From positions 1 through 64,000 of the forward strand of contig CALXTM010000002.1 of assembly GCA_944391415.1 (NCBI GenBank): 64,000 nucleotides of DNA. Reading direction: 5' to 3'. Origin of the DNA: an uncultured Alphaproteobacteria bacterium (GTDB taxonomy: Bacteria; Pseudomonadota; Alphaproteobacteria; RF32; CAG-239). The first letter of the stretch is position 1; the number at the start of each line of letters is the position of its first letter. This document shows positions 1-8,201 of the stretch, one piece after another. Made by a program: the position numbers and the translations under genes. Below the pieces are notes generated by a model. The model worked only from the letters and a program-made list of their open reading frames with translations, made no database searches and was not told where the DNA came from.

Positions 1-1941
1 AGTCTTACCAACATAGCCAAACAAATGGACAAGACCCAGCTCATTCTTGCCACCGGCAAGAAGGTAAACACGGCGCTTGACAATGCAAGTGCGTATTATC
101 AGGCGAGGTCACTGACCAATCGCTCGGCTGATTTGAATGCTTTGTTAGATGCGATGGACCAGGGTATCCAAACGATTGAGGCGGCCAGTCAAGGAATAGA
201 GACGGCAACATCATTGTTGAAGCAGATGCAATCCATCACCACGCAGGCCGGGGCGGTAGGCCAGGCTTTGAGCAAGGAAGATTTGCAAGCCCTGGTCGGG
301 GCCAATGGTGCCGTGGTAGAAACCGCAGATGAACTAAGAGATGCCATCAACTCCGGCAAAGAGACAATCTGTGTCTATGGCAATATCGACTTGGATGATA
401 TCACCGACACCGGTGGCATAAGCCTTCAGGCCAACCAAAAATTAGTCGGTGCCGGCTACTTTGGCGACAATGTCACCGAATGCTCGATAATCGCGACATC
501 AACAGCTAGGCAAAGCCTGATAAACATCACCCAAAGCGGCTGTGAGGTGTCTGATTTGAGTATCGATTATAATAATAGTGCTACTACTAGTATGACTAAT
601 GCAGTCTATGTTAATGGCAAAGGAGCAGTAGCTAAATTAAACAATTTGGACATTAAATTACAGACTAAAGATGCCAATGTTTATGCTAGAGGAGCAATTT
701 ATGTAAATACCGGAGCAATAGCCGATATTGGAGGCAAAATTAATATTGTCGCCACAGGAGGAGCTAATTGTGGTATTCATGCATATAATGCCTCGACAGT
801 TAATGTTAATTCCGATGCTAAAATCAAGATTGAAACCTCAGGAAAAAATGGTTGGGGTTTTGGTATTCGTAATGCTTCAACTTGTAATATTAAATCTGGT
901 GCTAATGTTGATATAAATACATCTGGTGATAAGGCATATGGAATATACACTGTAACCAATTCCCAAACCAATATTGAATCAGGCGCTGATGTTAATATAA
1001 ATACATCTGGTGATCTGGCATATGGAATTTATACTTTGACCAATTCAAAAACAAATATTGAAGGTAATATAAATATTACAACATTGGGTGTTGATGGTTA
1101 TGGAATTGTCAACTCTGGCTATGATAGCGGAAATTATACATATCTTGCCGCAACGTCACAAGTTTATTTTAACACTTTAAGTTCAGAAATTTTTCATGGC
1201 AAAGATCGTGGAGCCGGCAATAATATCCTAGAGATTGCTCAAGGGGCAAAACTGGCGTTTGAGAAAAATGACAACGTCAAATGGTATGAAGTGAGCCAAG
1301 ATTACAAAGATGAAAATGACAGCGGTGCAACCAAATCTATTACCAATGGTAACATCACCACCATGATTCCCGGTATTACAGAGACCACACCGTGGGTGTT
1401 GCCGACCGAGATTGAGACGGACGATGAAGACGATGCCGACACCAAAGTAAATGTAACCGAATATCAAAGCCAGTTTAACACTGTGTTGGGTGAATATAAC
1501 AAACTCTTAAACGATTGCTCTTATCAAGGTATCAATTTGCTCAAAGGCGGCAATTTGAAGGTGGTGTTTAATGAGCACCGCTCACATGTTTTCAATGTTT
1601 TGGGGCAGGATATCACCGCCGCCGCAATCGGGCTGAACGAGGCCTTGTGGCAGACGACAAGCGACATCAATCGGTCGGTATCAGAGCTGACCCAAGCCAT
1701 CACTACTTTGCGTTCTTTGGCCGAGAGCTTGGGTAACCAATATTCCATCATCCAAACAAGGGCTGATTTTACAGAAGGCCTGACGGACATATTAGAAACC
1801 GGGGCCGATGAGCTGACCTTGGCCGACATGAACGAGGCATCGGCCCAATATCTGTCGCTGCAAACCCGCCAACAACTGGCGCTCAACTCTTTGTCTTTGG
1901 CATCAATATCGGCACAAAGCGTCTTGAGCTTGTTTAATTAA
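1..1941 (+). CDS. Flagellin with beta-helix-like insert (5' end outside window)
   Basis: Filament subunit of the flagellum. The reading frame is open to the first base of the window, so the start codon lies upstream; the ATG at 25 is internal. The first ~75 residues read like the conserved flagellin N-terminal helix (ATGKKVNTALDNASAYYQAR, then GIQTIEAASQGIETATSLL), and the last ~140 like the C-terminal helix, ending SAQSVLSLFN. Between them, roughly residues 90-440 replace the usual variable domain with Asn/Thr/Gly-rich strands (NINTSGDLAYGIYT, KTNIEGNINITT), the look of a parallel beta-helix. This middle is more AT-rich than the ends and holds an 84-base direct repeat. The gene ends at a strong bidirectional terminator. 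Flagellin assignment is good; the fold of the insert is inferred. Confidence 0.85.
   Translation, partial: SLTNIAKQMDKTQLILATGKKVNTALDNASAYYQARSLTNRSADLNALLDAMDQGIQTIEAASQGIETATSLLKQMQSITTQAGAVGQALSKEDLQALVGANGAVVETADELRDAINSGKETICVYGNIDLDDITDTGGISLQANQKLVGAGYFGDNVTECSIIATSTARQSLINITQSGCEVSDLSIDYNNSATTSMTNAVYVNGKGAVAKLNNLDIKLQTKDANVYARGAIYVNTGAIADIGGKINIVATGGANCGIHAYNASTVNVNSDAKIKIETSGKNGWGFGIRNASTCNIKSGANVDINTSGDKAYGIYTVTNSQTNIESGADVNINTSGDLAYGIYTLTNSKTNIEGNINITTLGVDGYGIVNSGYDSGNYTYLAATSQVYFNTLSSEIFHGKDRGAGNNILEIAQGAKLAFEKNDNVKWYEVSQDYKDENDSGATKSITNGNITTMIPGITETTPWVLPTEIETDDEDDADTKVNVTEYQSQFNTVLGEYNKLLNDCSYQGINLLKGGNLKVVFNEHRSHVFNVLGQDITAAAIGLNEALWQTTSDINRSVSELTQAITTLRSLAESLGNQYSIIQTRADFTEGLTDILETGADELTLADMNEASAQYLSLQTRQQLALNSLSLASISAQSVLSLFN
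898..1065 (+). repeat. Two imperfect 84-base tandem repeats inside the flagellin gene
   Basis: Bases 898-981 and 982-1065 align without gaps and encode two 28-residue units sharing GA-VNINTSGD-AYGIYT-TNS-TNIE. A partial third unit follows at about 1066-1107 (NINITTLGVDGYGI). The period is in frame, so copy-number change would lengthen or shorten the surface domain without breaking the gene. Confidence 0.8.
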
Positions 1942-1944
1942 AAA

Positions 1945-1974
1945 AAAGCTCCTTTTCACAAAGGAGCTTTTTTT
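1945..1974. terminator. Bidirectional terminator between flagellin and 1978-2886 gene
   Basis: Perfect hairpin AAAGCTCCTTT / AAAGGAGCTTT with a short CAC-containing loop, flanked by an A-run on the left and a T-run on the right. It therefore works in both directions for the two convergent genes that end on either side. Confidence 0.85.
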
Positions 1975-1977
1975 GGT

Positions 1978-2886
1978 TTATACATTCAAAAGGGTGGAAA
2001 ATATTTTGCTGGCACCACTTTGCTTGTTTTTGATTGATGCCAAATTGGTGTAGGCATCAGACATCATCGTAGCAGTGGCTGAATATTGCTGTGCCTGAAT
2101 CTGTGCAGCATAGGCCGAAGAAATATATTCGGACGACGAGGTGCTTGATGTCAGCGAAATAGTTTCATTTTTACTGTCTTCTGATTCGGCCTCGGTGACC
2201 AAATAGTCGTTGATATATTTGTCGCCTTGTTTGATTTGCATAATATAGGGTGTATTCTCGCGCAAGGTTTCTTCTTCCGAACCAACCTCAATATAATATT
2301 GGCCTTTTTTGGCTTTGTATTCGCCAGAGAGAATCGACTTCATAGTGGCATATTCGTCGGAATTTTTATCAGCTGTTGAATCGCCAATACAAATCGTCCG
2401 ATTGCCTTTTTGCATATAGACCTTGATTGTTAAACCGGGGGCAATATCATCAAGTAACCCGGCCTGAGCTTTTTCACGCTCTTCTTTCATCTTTTCAACC
2501 TCGGCCTTGGCAATTTCAAGTGGGGTTTTAGGCGTGGTGTCGATGACCTCTTCCTCGGTTTTGATGCCGAGAGCCTCTAAATTAGTTTTGATTTCGTTGA
2601 GCTTTTCATCATACTTTGATAAATCAAGGACTTTTTCGTCCTCGGTCGAATCGCCGGTGCGCAGATTGACAAACAATTTACCATTAGACTGTACCTGAAC
2701 CATGTACATATCTTTGTTGTCATATTTGCCAAGCTGGCCAATAACCGATATACGAGAATTATTAAGGCGGGCATAGCCAAGATCCCTGGCATTGGCAAAG
2801 GTCTCGTCAACATTGTTGACATCTGTCACGGTCTTGTCCCAACCGGCAACACCATCAACTTTATTGCTAACACTAGCCAAGGGCAT
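1978..2886 (-). CDS. Unknown protein with PPC-like beta domain
   Basis: 302 residues, not recognised with confidence. The start has a strong ribosome binding site (AAGGAGG, six bases before ATG). Residues ~28-75 (FANARDLGYARLNNSRISVI, then GKYDNKDMYMVQVQSNGKLF) and ~150-225 (LTIKVYMQKGN, KKGQYYIEVGS, PYIMQIKQGDKY) resemble the two halves of a bacterial pre-peptidase C-terminal (PPC) beta domain. They are separated by a Glu/Lys-rich probable helix (~residues 80-145). The C-terminus is Ser/Thr/Ala-rich and helical. No signal peptide is visible. It is convergent with flagellin, so a flagellar or surface role is possible but unproven. Confidence 0.6.
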   Translation of the reverse strand: MPLASVSNKVDGVAGWDKTVTDVNNVDETFANARDLGYARLNNSRISVIGQLGKYDNKDMYMVQVQSNGKLFVNLRTGDSTEDEKVLDLSKYDEKLNEIKTNLEALGIKTEEEVIDTTPKTPLEIAKAEVEKMKEEREKAQAGLLDDIAPGLTIKVYMQKGNRTICIGDSTADKNSDEYATMKSILSGEYKAKKGQYYIEVGSEEETLRENTPYIMQIKQGDKYINDYLVTEAESEDSKNETISLTSSTSSSEYISSAYAAQIQAQQYSATATMMSDAYTNLASIKNKQSGASKIFSTLLNV

Positions 2887-2968
2887 GAGCTTCCTCCTTA
2901 AAAGTTCACCTTAATCTTAGTTTATGATAGCATAAAATTGTTAAATAAACAATTAATTTATCAAGGTT

Positions 2969-4117
2969 TTACGCAGCAAACAAATCTTTTATCTTATCAA
3001 AAAAGCTTTTTGATTCAGGCTGGCAAGAATCGTCTTGGCTGATATCTCGAAACTCTTGCAAAAGCTCTTTTTCTCGGGCGGACAAATTAACCGGCGTTTC
3101 AACCCGTAATTTGACAAACAAATCGCCACGTTTTTCCGAACGAACTATTGTCATGCCCTGACCTTTGATTTTGATAACCTGGTCTGACTGCGCGCCCGGT
3201 TTGATCTCTACCTCGAGTTTGGAGCCGTCTATTGAAGGAATTTCTATTTGTCCACCCAAGGCAGCACAACACATTGATATTGGGATACGAGTATAAAGAC
3301 TTGCTCCGTCGCGCTCATATAACTTATGTTCTTTGATGCTGACAAAGACATATAAATCGCCATTGGCACCACCACGAATACCAGCCTCTCCGGCACCTTC
3401 AATCCGCATACTGGTTCCGTCTTCTATACCGGCCGGAATCTTGACTTTGATGGTTTTGGGATGGTTGATGAAACCTTTGCCTTTGCAATCAGGGCAAGCA
3501 TCTTTGACTAAATGCCCGGTGCCTTTGCAATAAGGACAAGATTGCTCCACAACAAAAAATCCTTGCTGTAACCTTACTTTGCCTGTGCCGTTGCAGTGGG
3601 TGCAAGCCGGAGCCTCCGTGCCGTCTTTGGTGCCATGACCATGGCAGGTCTCACAGGTTTGCGTGGAGGAAAATTTGATTTCTTTTTCAACACCGCTGAA
3701 AGCTTCTTCAAGGCTTATGGACAAGTTATAACGAACATCTTGCCCTCTTTGGGCATAGCTCTGCCTGCGACCACGGCCACCGCCCATAAACTCAGAAAAA
3801 ACCTCGGAAAAAATGTCGGCAAAGCCGCCTGAGCCGCTGCCAAAATCAAAATTAAACCCACCAAACGGATTGCCGCCACCCATACCGCCTGCCGCAAAGG
3901 CCTGATGACCATAGCGGTCGTAGGCTGCACGCTTTTGCTCGTCTTTTAAGACCTCGTAAGCCTCGTTTATTTCTTTGAATTTGGCCTCGGCAATTTTATC
4001 GCCGGGATTGCGATCCGGGTGGTATTTCATTGCCAGGCGACGAAAAGCATGTTTTATTTCTTCACCGCTGGCTGTTTTTGATACCTCCAATATTTCGTAA
4101 TAGTCTTTTTCGGTCAT
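2969..4117 (-). CDS. dnaJ: Chaperone protein DnaJ
   Basis: Cytosolic Hsp40 that delivers unfolded proteins to DnaK and stimulates its ATPase. Domains in order: J-domain (residues 1-70) with the HPD tripeptide in KYHPDRNPGD; Gly/Phe-rich linker (~75-115); four zinc-binding CxxCxGxG units (CETCHGHG, CTHCNGTG, CPYCKGTG, CPDCKGKG); C-terminal substrate-binding domains. Length 382 is normal. It is not adjacent to dnaK: about 4 kb of opposite-strand sequence lies between them, and this gene has its own RpoH-type promoter upstream. Confidence 0.98.
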   Translation of the reverse strand: MTEKDYYEILEVSKTASGEEIKHAFRRLAMKYHPDRNPGDKIAEAKFKEINEAYEVLKDEQKRAAYDRYGHQAFAAGGMGGGNPFGGFNFDFGSGSGGFADIFSEVFSEFMGGGRGRRQSYAQRGQDVRYNLSISLEEAFSGVEKEIKFSSTQTCETCHGHGTKDGTEAPACTHCNGTGKVRLQQGFFVVEQSCPYCKGTGHLVKDACPDCKGKGFINHPKTIKVKIPAGIEDGTSMRIEGAGEAGIRGGANGDLYVFVSIKEHKLYERDGASLYTRIPISMCCAALGGQIEIPSIDGSKLEVEIKPGAQSDQVIKIKGQGMTIVRSEKRGDLFVKLRVETPVNLSAREKELLQEFRDISQDDSCQPESKSFFDKIKDLFAA

Positions 4118-4151
4118 GGTTTATTGTCCGTCTCTTTTCGTAATTATGCTT

Positions 4152-4183
4152 TTTATTTAGGGATATTAATGACAAAATGCAAG
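4152..4183 (-). promoter_or_regulatory. RpoH (heat-shock) promoter of dnaJ
   Basis: On the minus strand CTTG (4183-4180), an 18-base spacer, then CCTAAATAAA (4161-4152). This is close to the alphaproteobacterial sigma-32 consensus CTTG-N17/18-CYTATnTnnG and has the same 18-base spacing as the promoter before dnaK. The -10 differs from consensus at the fifth base (A for T) and at the final G. Confidence 0.6.
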
Positions 4184-4260
4184 TAATTTGTATAACTTTT
4201 TGGTTTGGCTACATAAATATTATATTAACAATCTTTTATTATAATCTATATATTACTTTA

Positions 4261-4291
4261 TTTTGACAAAATATTTGCGTTTTTGTCAAAA
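4261..4291. promoter_or_regulatory. Inverted repeat upstream of the large unknown gene
   Basis: TTTTGACAAA (4261-4270) and TTTGTCAAAA (4282-4291) are perfect inverted copies separated by 11 bases, about 50 bases before the ATG at 4340. Each arm contains a TTGACA/TTGTCA -35-like hexamer, so it may be an operator overlapping a promoter. No convincing -10 was found at standard spacing. Confidence 0.4.
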
Positions 4292-4339
4292 ATGTGGTAT
4301 CTTTGAGATATCGTTATAAGCAACAGAAAGGTGGACATT

Positions 4340-4954
4340 ATGATTACGCCCGGTTGGCCAAAAGAAGTTTTGGACATTACTGAACTCAAAACAATTCTGG
4401 ATAGCAACAAAATTGACATAGCAGAAGATTTGGCTATTGTATTGTCACAGGACAAAAATACAGCCATGCCCAAGGGGCGGCGATATCAGTATGTGCGATT
4501 TGCTACCATCCTTGGGGCAGTCAATGTGCCAAATTCAAAATATAACAAAGATGAACGGGAAAAACACCTGAATAAACTGCGTCATTATTATGACCAAAGC
4601 TCTACCAATGCTTATATTAAACCTGAAACTGCCGAGTTTTATTGTAATTTTTTGAATGCACTTAAAACCACGCTTGAAAGGCGGCATCCTGGGATAAACT
4701 GGCCTGTGGCACAGATAAATAAACCCAAAGAAAAAACGGCAACAACCAGCCAAAAGAAACCCAGGACTCCCAAAGCGCCCAATAATCTTGAGGTTGTAAT
4801 CGACCGCTATAAAGTACTTAATCCATCTTGTCTGCAAGCATTATCCCCCAATGATTTAAGCCAAATATTGCACCAAGTCTTGGAGGCAAAAATTGATACC
4901 TTGGGAAAAGACACCAAGGCTAAAGACCTTTTGGTTAACCTGGTGGGCAATTAG
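4340..4954 (+). CDS. Unknown helical protein; probably the N-terminal part of the following gene
   Basis: 204 residues from ATG 4340, chosen over GTG 4331 because AAAGGTGG lies six bases before the ATG. Family not recognised. The sequence looks helical and soluble, with a Lys/Thr/Pro-rich linker around residues 130-150 (KPKEKTATTSQKKPRTPKAP) followed by a second small helical domain. The stop codon comes just after GGG at 4945-4947. Reading one base back there continues as VGQLEYALTVANEQSS and runs straight into the 5011 frame without a stop. This gene and the next are therefore most likely one coding unit of about 1,270 residues, interrupted by a one-base loss, a sequencing error or programmed slippage. 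Confidence 0.65.
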   Translation: MITPGWPKEVLDITELKTILDSNKIDIAEDLAIVLSQDKNTAMPKGRRYQYVRFATILGAVNVPNSKYNKDEREKHLNKLRHYYDQSSTNAYIKPETAEFYCNFLNALKTTLERRHPGINWPVAQINKPKEKTATTSQKKPRTPKAPNNLEVVIDRYKVLNPSCLQALSPNDLSQILHQVLEAKIDTLGKDTKAKDLLVNLVGN

Positions 4955-5010
4955 AATACGCCCTTACTGTTGCAAATGAGCAAAGCTCTTATCTTGACCA
5001 TGTACGCAAA

Positions 5011-8000
5011 TTGTACACCTATAAGGCAGGACAAAAACTTAGTCCGGAAATACAAAAACTTTATGTTTCATATATGGAAGATGTGGAAGATAGCGTCAAA
5101 AAAATCCCTGGATTTGATGTGACATATGATGAAATTCCGCTGCTTTATGAAGGAAGGAACATTCCGCAGCAAGCACCCGCGCCAGAGCCGCAACCAACAC
5201 CCTCGCTCGAGCCGCAAACAAGCGGCATCCGGCTTAACAGCTATACCTCGGATGAGTGGAAACAGATTTTGGACGGAAGCAAAACCGATGGTATTATGCC
5301 TGTCTTTCTGGAGCAGACAGCCAATTCTCTTCATTTGACCGAAGGATTAGAAATTATCTCTTTGAAAGAAATTTTGGGAAATAGTTTTCCATCCAATTTT
5401 GATAAATTGAACGCAGAAGAAAAAGAAAATGTTGTTCAAAAACTTAAAGAGAGCATGAACGCATCCCAAAAAGCAAGGTTTAATGTTTTGTTGACTGAAA
5501 AAGCACAAACTTTGGCCGAGGCTTTGCCGCCACACCAACTCGTGACTATGGTACGAGCAATTGATGATGAGCTTAAATCAAACAACGATAACCGGCAAAC
5601 CATTAACTTAAAAGCACAAAAAAATGTGTTGATTGCGGCCATGGCCGACAAAGTTAAAGGTGTGGCCTTAAAAAACATTGTGGTGGATGAAACCAATATT
5701 GCCGATGTTTATGACGGTGCCATGGAAATGCTTGAGTATTTGAGCAATAAAGAAAATCTTGCCGGAATCGAGCTTGAGGGCGAAGGCGAATTCTCGTTTG
5801 ATGATCTGGCAACAATGACCAAAAATACGCTTAATCAGCAAATTATATCTTATGATGAGATTTTTGGCCTGACAAACATCAAACCGGCTGATGCTAAAAA
5901 ACTGGAAGAATCTTTTGATGAGGCTTGGGATTTGGCTGAAAAAGCCGACCTTAACAATACAAATTGGCTTGATGAGGAAACCATTGCCAGATTGGGAATG
6001 ATTGAATTTGAAAATCCCGATGCCGATAAGAAAAAACAAACTTTTATTGAAACCATAAAACTCGAAGCTGCCAGAGGTGCAGCCGTCGCCGCTTATGGCA
6101 AAGGAAGGCAAGAATTGCTTTCCGAGCTTAAAACGCAATTGAACGTAGTGGCAAACAATCATATGCGCACCCTGCTTGCCACAGATGTTATTGCTAATTT
6201 GCCCGAAAACATTGCAAATAAAGAACGAGATCATAAAATTGCCTCAGCTGTTATGGCTTTGGTGCCTGGAAATTCGCCACTTAAAGTGAGTGATAAAGGG
6301 GCTATTGCTTATCAGGCGGCTGTGGTTAATAACCATGTCAGCTTTTTGAACCGTTTGGCCGGGAAAGCCCATCTTAATGACCGCTCGGCTAAAGTCTTGC
6401 AAAAAATGTATAGACCTTTGGCCAAAATTGATAAAACCTGCATTGCCAGATTTGGTAACAAATATTTGGTTGCGCGTAAATTTGGCAGCATGATGAAAAG
6501 AAATATGGCCTCACAGGCTATTAACCAAGCTTTGCGGATCGGTTGCAATACTGCCAGTTTGGCTTTGGGTGTTCCCGGACTTGGTTCGCAAATATATGCC
6601 GGTGTTTATGCCGCGCAGGCTTTAGCAAGGCTGACCAAAGCTTATGTTGAGGAACGCAAAGCATCTAAAGAAAAAGGGCTAAAATTCTTTGGCAAGTTCT
6701 TGGCTCAAAAATCACCCGAGATTTTGATGAGTGCCGCCTCTACCGCCGCTATATTTTTTGGCGGAGAAATCGCTCGCCTGGGAATGGAAAAAGTTGCCAG
6801 GTTTGGTATGATGGGAATAGGATTTACCATATCTGCAATAAAAGGGGCTAGGGCTAACCGAAAATCAGGCGAAAAATGGGGTAAGGCAATATCTAAGGCT
6901 CTGGCGAACTCGGCTGCCTCTACAGGAACCGCCGTTTTGACAGGTATGGGCATGGCTTGGGGAGTTAACCAGTTTTCTTCTTATGTAAACAATACATCGC
7001 TTGACTTATGGGGTGAGCATGGCACACGCCAACCTACCGCCGATGAATATAATGCCGACGACCCGACTTATAGTAAAACACCAATTACCGCTGATGAATT
7101 GAATGACTATAAAAATATGTCTCCTGAGGAGCTTAATGAACACGGAATTAGCAAAGATCCTATTGCCGCACAAAAGGCTCTTGAACTGGTTGACAAAAGC
7201 GATGAACAATTGGCTAACGATGGGATTATTCGCGAACAAACCAATGCCGAAGATACTAATGGCGTTAAGGTCGTAGACCAAGAGGCTTCGGCAAAATATA
7301 GCCAAAAGGCACTTAATAATGCCGAACGCTCTGTCAGGTATTGGACATCTGCTAATCCTGAGGTATATCAAGAAAACATGGCTGCTCTTGACAATGAAAA
7401 CAGTCCTTTAAGCCGTTGGAATGCCGAACATCCTGACCGAATAATTGATGCGCATCGCTTGGAGCTGATTGTGGCATATTCAGGTGGGCAGATGGTAGCC
7501 TCTGATGTTGATACGTTGCAAAACCACGTTGATGGTGATTTACACAATGAAAACCCTGTTGACGTAAAGGGCAATCATAAACTTTTTGGAGCCGGGTGGA
7601 TTGACACTTATGGTAAGGAGCTTAATATCTCAAACGAGGATATTTCGGTAATTGCATCTTTACACAACCCTGACGGAAGCATTGATATGTCAAAAATGAC
7701 ACCGGAGGTATTAGATGCAATTGAGAGAATTGATGCCCAAAACATTACTGTTCATAATGAAGTCGGCGATGTGGCAAGCACCAGAGATGATGCTCACCGT
7801 GACGGGATTTTGGACCGCAATGTGATGGTCGACGAAACCGGAAAGCATGTCCATAGCAATAACGGAGAAATGTTTAATTCTTATGCCAACGGCGAAACGG
7901 CAAAACATGTTACCCCAGAACAAGCACATTATGAAAAATTTGACCAATTTTCCAAAGTCGAACAGCATAGCTACATCCCGTTTACCGTTACGTTTGACCG

Positions 8001-8145
8001 GATTTGGAGCTCAACCCGAAAATTGTACCTTAACACTATTATGGGGGCAAACGGCAAGCATAAAGAAACAGTTACCAATACCGGAGAACATAATAAGCCT
8101 GCCGGTATAAAACCTATAGCAATGAATCAAACTCAACGTTCTTAA
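5011..8145 (+). CDS. Very large unknown protein with hydrophobic central region
   Basis: 1044 residues from the TTG at 5011. That start has no ribosome binding site, and the frame is open and sensible back to about 4939, supporting fusion with the 4340-4954 gene. Family not recognised. Visible parts: a Pro-rich linker (~residues 52-70, APAPEPQPTPSLEPQ); a long helical, charged region (~80-480); a Gly/Ala-rich hydrophobic region with several membrane-like stretches (~511-541, 571-592, 605-617, 635-655); and a hydrophilic, Asp/Asn/His-rich C-terminal ~390 residues. There is no signal peptide. The layout resembles membrane-inserting secreted proteins, but that is only an analogy. It is inserted between dnaK and dnaJ on the opposite strand and ends at a strong terminator. 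Confidence 0.75.
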   Translation: MYTYKAGQKLSPEIQKLYVSYMEDVEDSVKKIPGFDVTYDEIPLLYEGRNIPQQAPAPEPQPTPSLEPQTSGIRLNSYTSDEWKQILDGSKTDGIMPVFLEQTANSLHLTEGLEIISLKEILGNSFPSNFDKLNAEEKENVVQKLKESMNASQKARFNVLLTEKAQTLAEALPPHQLVTMVRAIDDELKSNNDNRQTINLKAQKNVLIAAMADKVKGVALKNIVVDETNIADVYDGAMEMLEYLSNKENLAGIELEGEGEFSFDDLATMTKNTLNQQIISYDEIFGLTNIKPADAKKLEESFDEAWDLAEKADLNNTNWLDEETIARLGMIEFENPDADKKKQTFIETIKLEAARGAAVAAYGKGRQELLSELKTQLNVVANNHMRTLLATDVIANLPENIANKERDHKIASAVMALVPGNSPLKVSDKGAIAYQAAVVNNHVSFLNRLAGKAHLNDRSAKVLQKMYRPLAKIDKTCIARFGNKYLVARKFGSMMKRNMASQAINQALRIGCNTASLALGVPGLGSQIYAGVYAAQALARLTKAYVEERKASKEKGLKFFGKFLAQKSPEILMSAASTAAIFFGGEIARLGMEKVARFGMMGIGFTISAIKGARANRKSGEKWGKAISKALANSAASTGTAVLTGMGMAWGVNQFSSYVNNTSLDLWGEHGTRQPTADEYNADDPTYSKTPITADELNDYKNMSPEELNEHGISKDPIAAQKALELVDKSDEQLANDGIIREQTNAEDTNGVKVVDQEASAKYSQKALNNAERSVRYWTSANPEVYQENMAALDNENSPLSRWNAEHPDRIIDAHRLELIVAYSGGQMVASDVDTLQNHVDGDLHNENPVDVKGNHKLFGAGWIDTYGKELNISNEDISVIASLHNPDGSIDMSKMTPEVLDAIERIDAQNITVHNEVGDVASTRDDAHRDGILDRNVMVDETGKHVHSNNGEMFNSYANGETAKHVTPEQAHYEKFDQFSKVEQHSYIPFTVTFDRIWSSTRKLYLNTIMGANGKHKETVTNTGEHNKPAGIKPIAMNQTQRS

Positions 8146-8152
8146 ATTAAAA

Positions 8153-8186
8153 GAAAAAGCCCCGCAGAAATCTGCGGGGCTTTTTC
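8153..8186. terminator. Bidirectional terminator between large unknown gene and dnaK
   Basis: Perfect 16-base stem: GAAAAAGCCCCGCAGA pairs with TCTGCGGGGCTTTTTC. A-runs and T-runs on both flanks serve both convergent genes. Confidence 0.9.
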
Positions 8187-8201
8187 TTTGGGACTTAGAG
8201 C

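Noticed and set aside
2937-2956. Possible hairpin AATTGTT/AACAATT after dnaJ as terminator
   Set aside because: Only seven A/T-rich pairs; too weak and no clear T-run in the transcribed direction.
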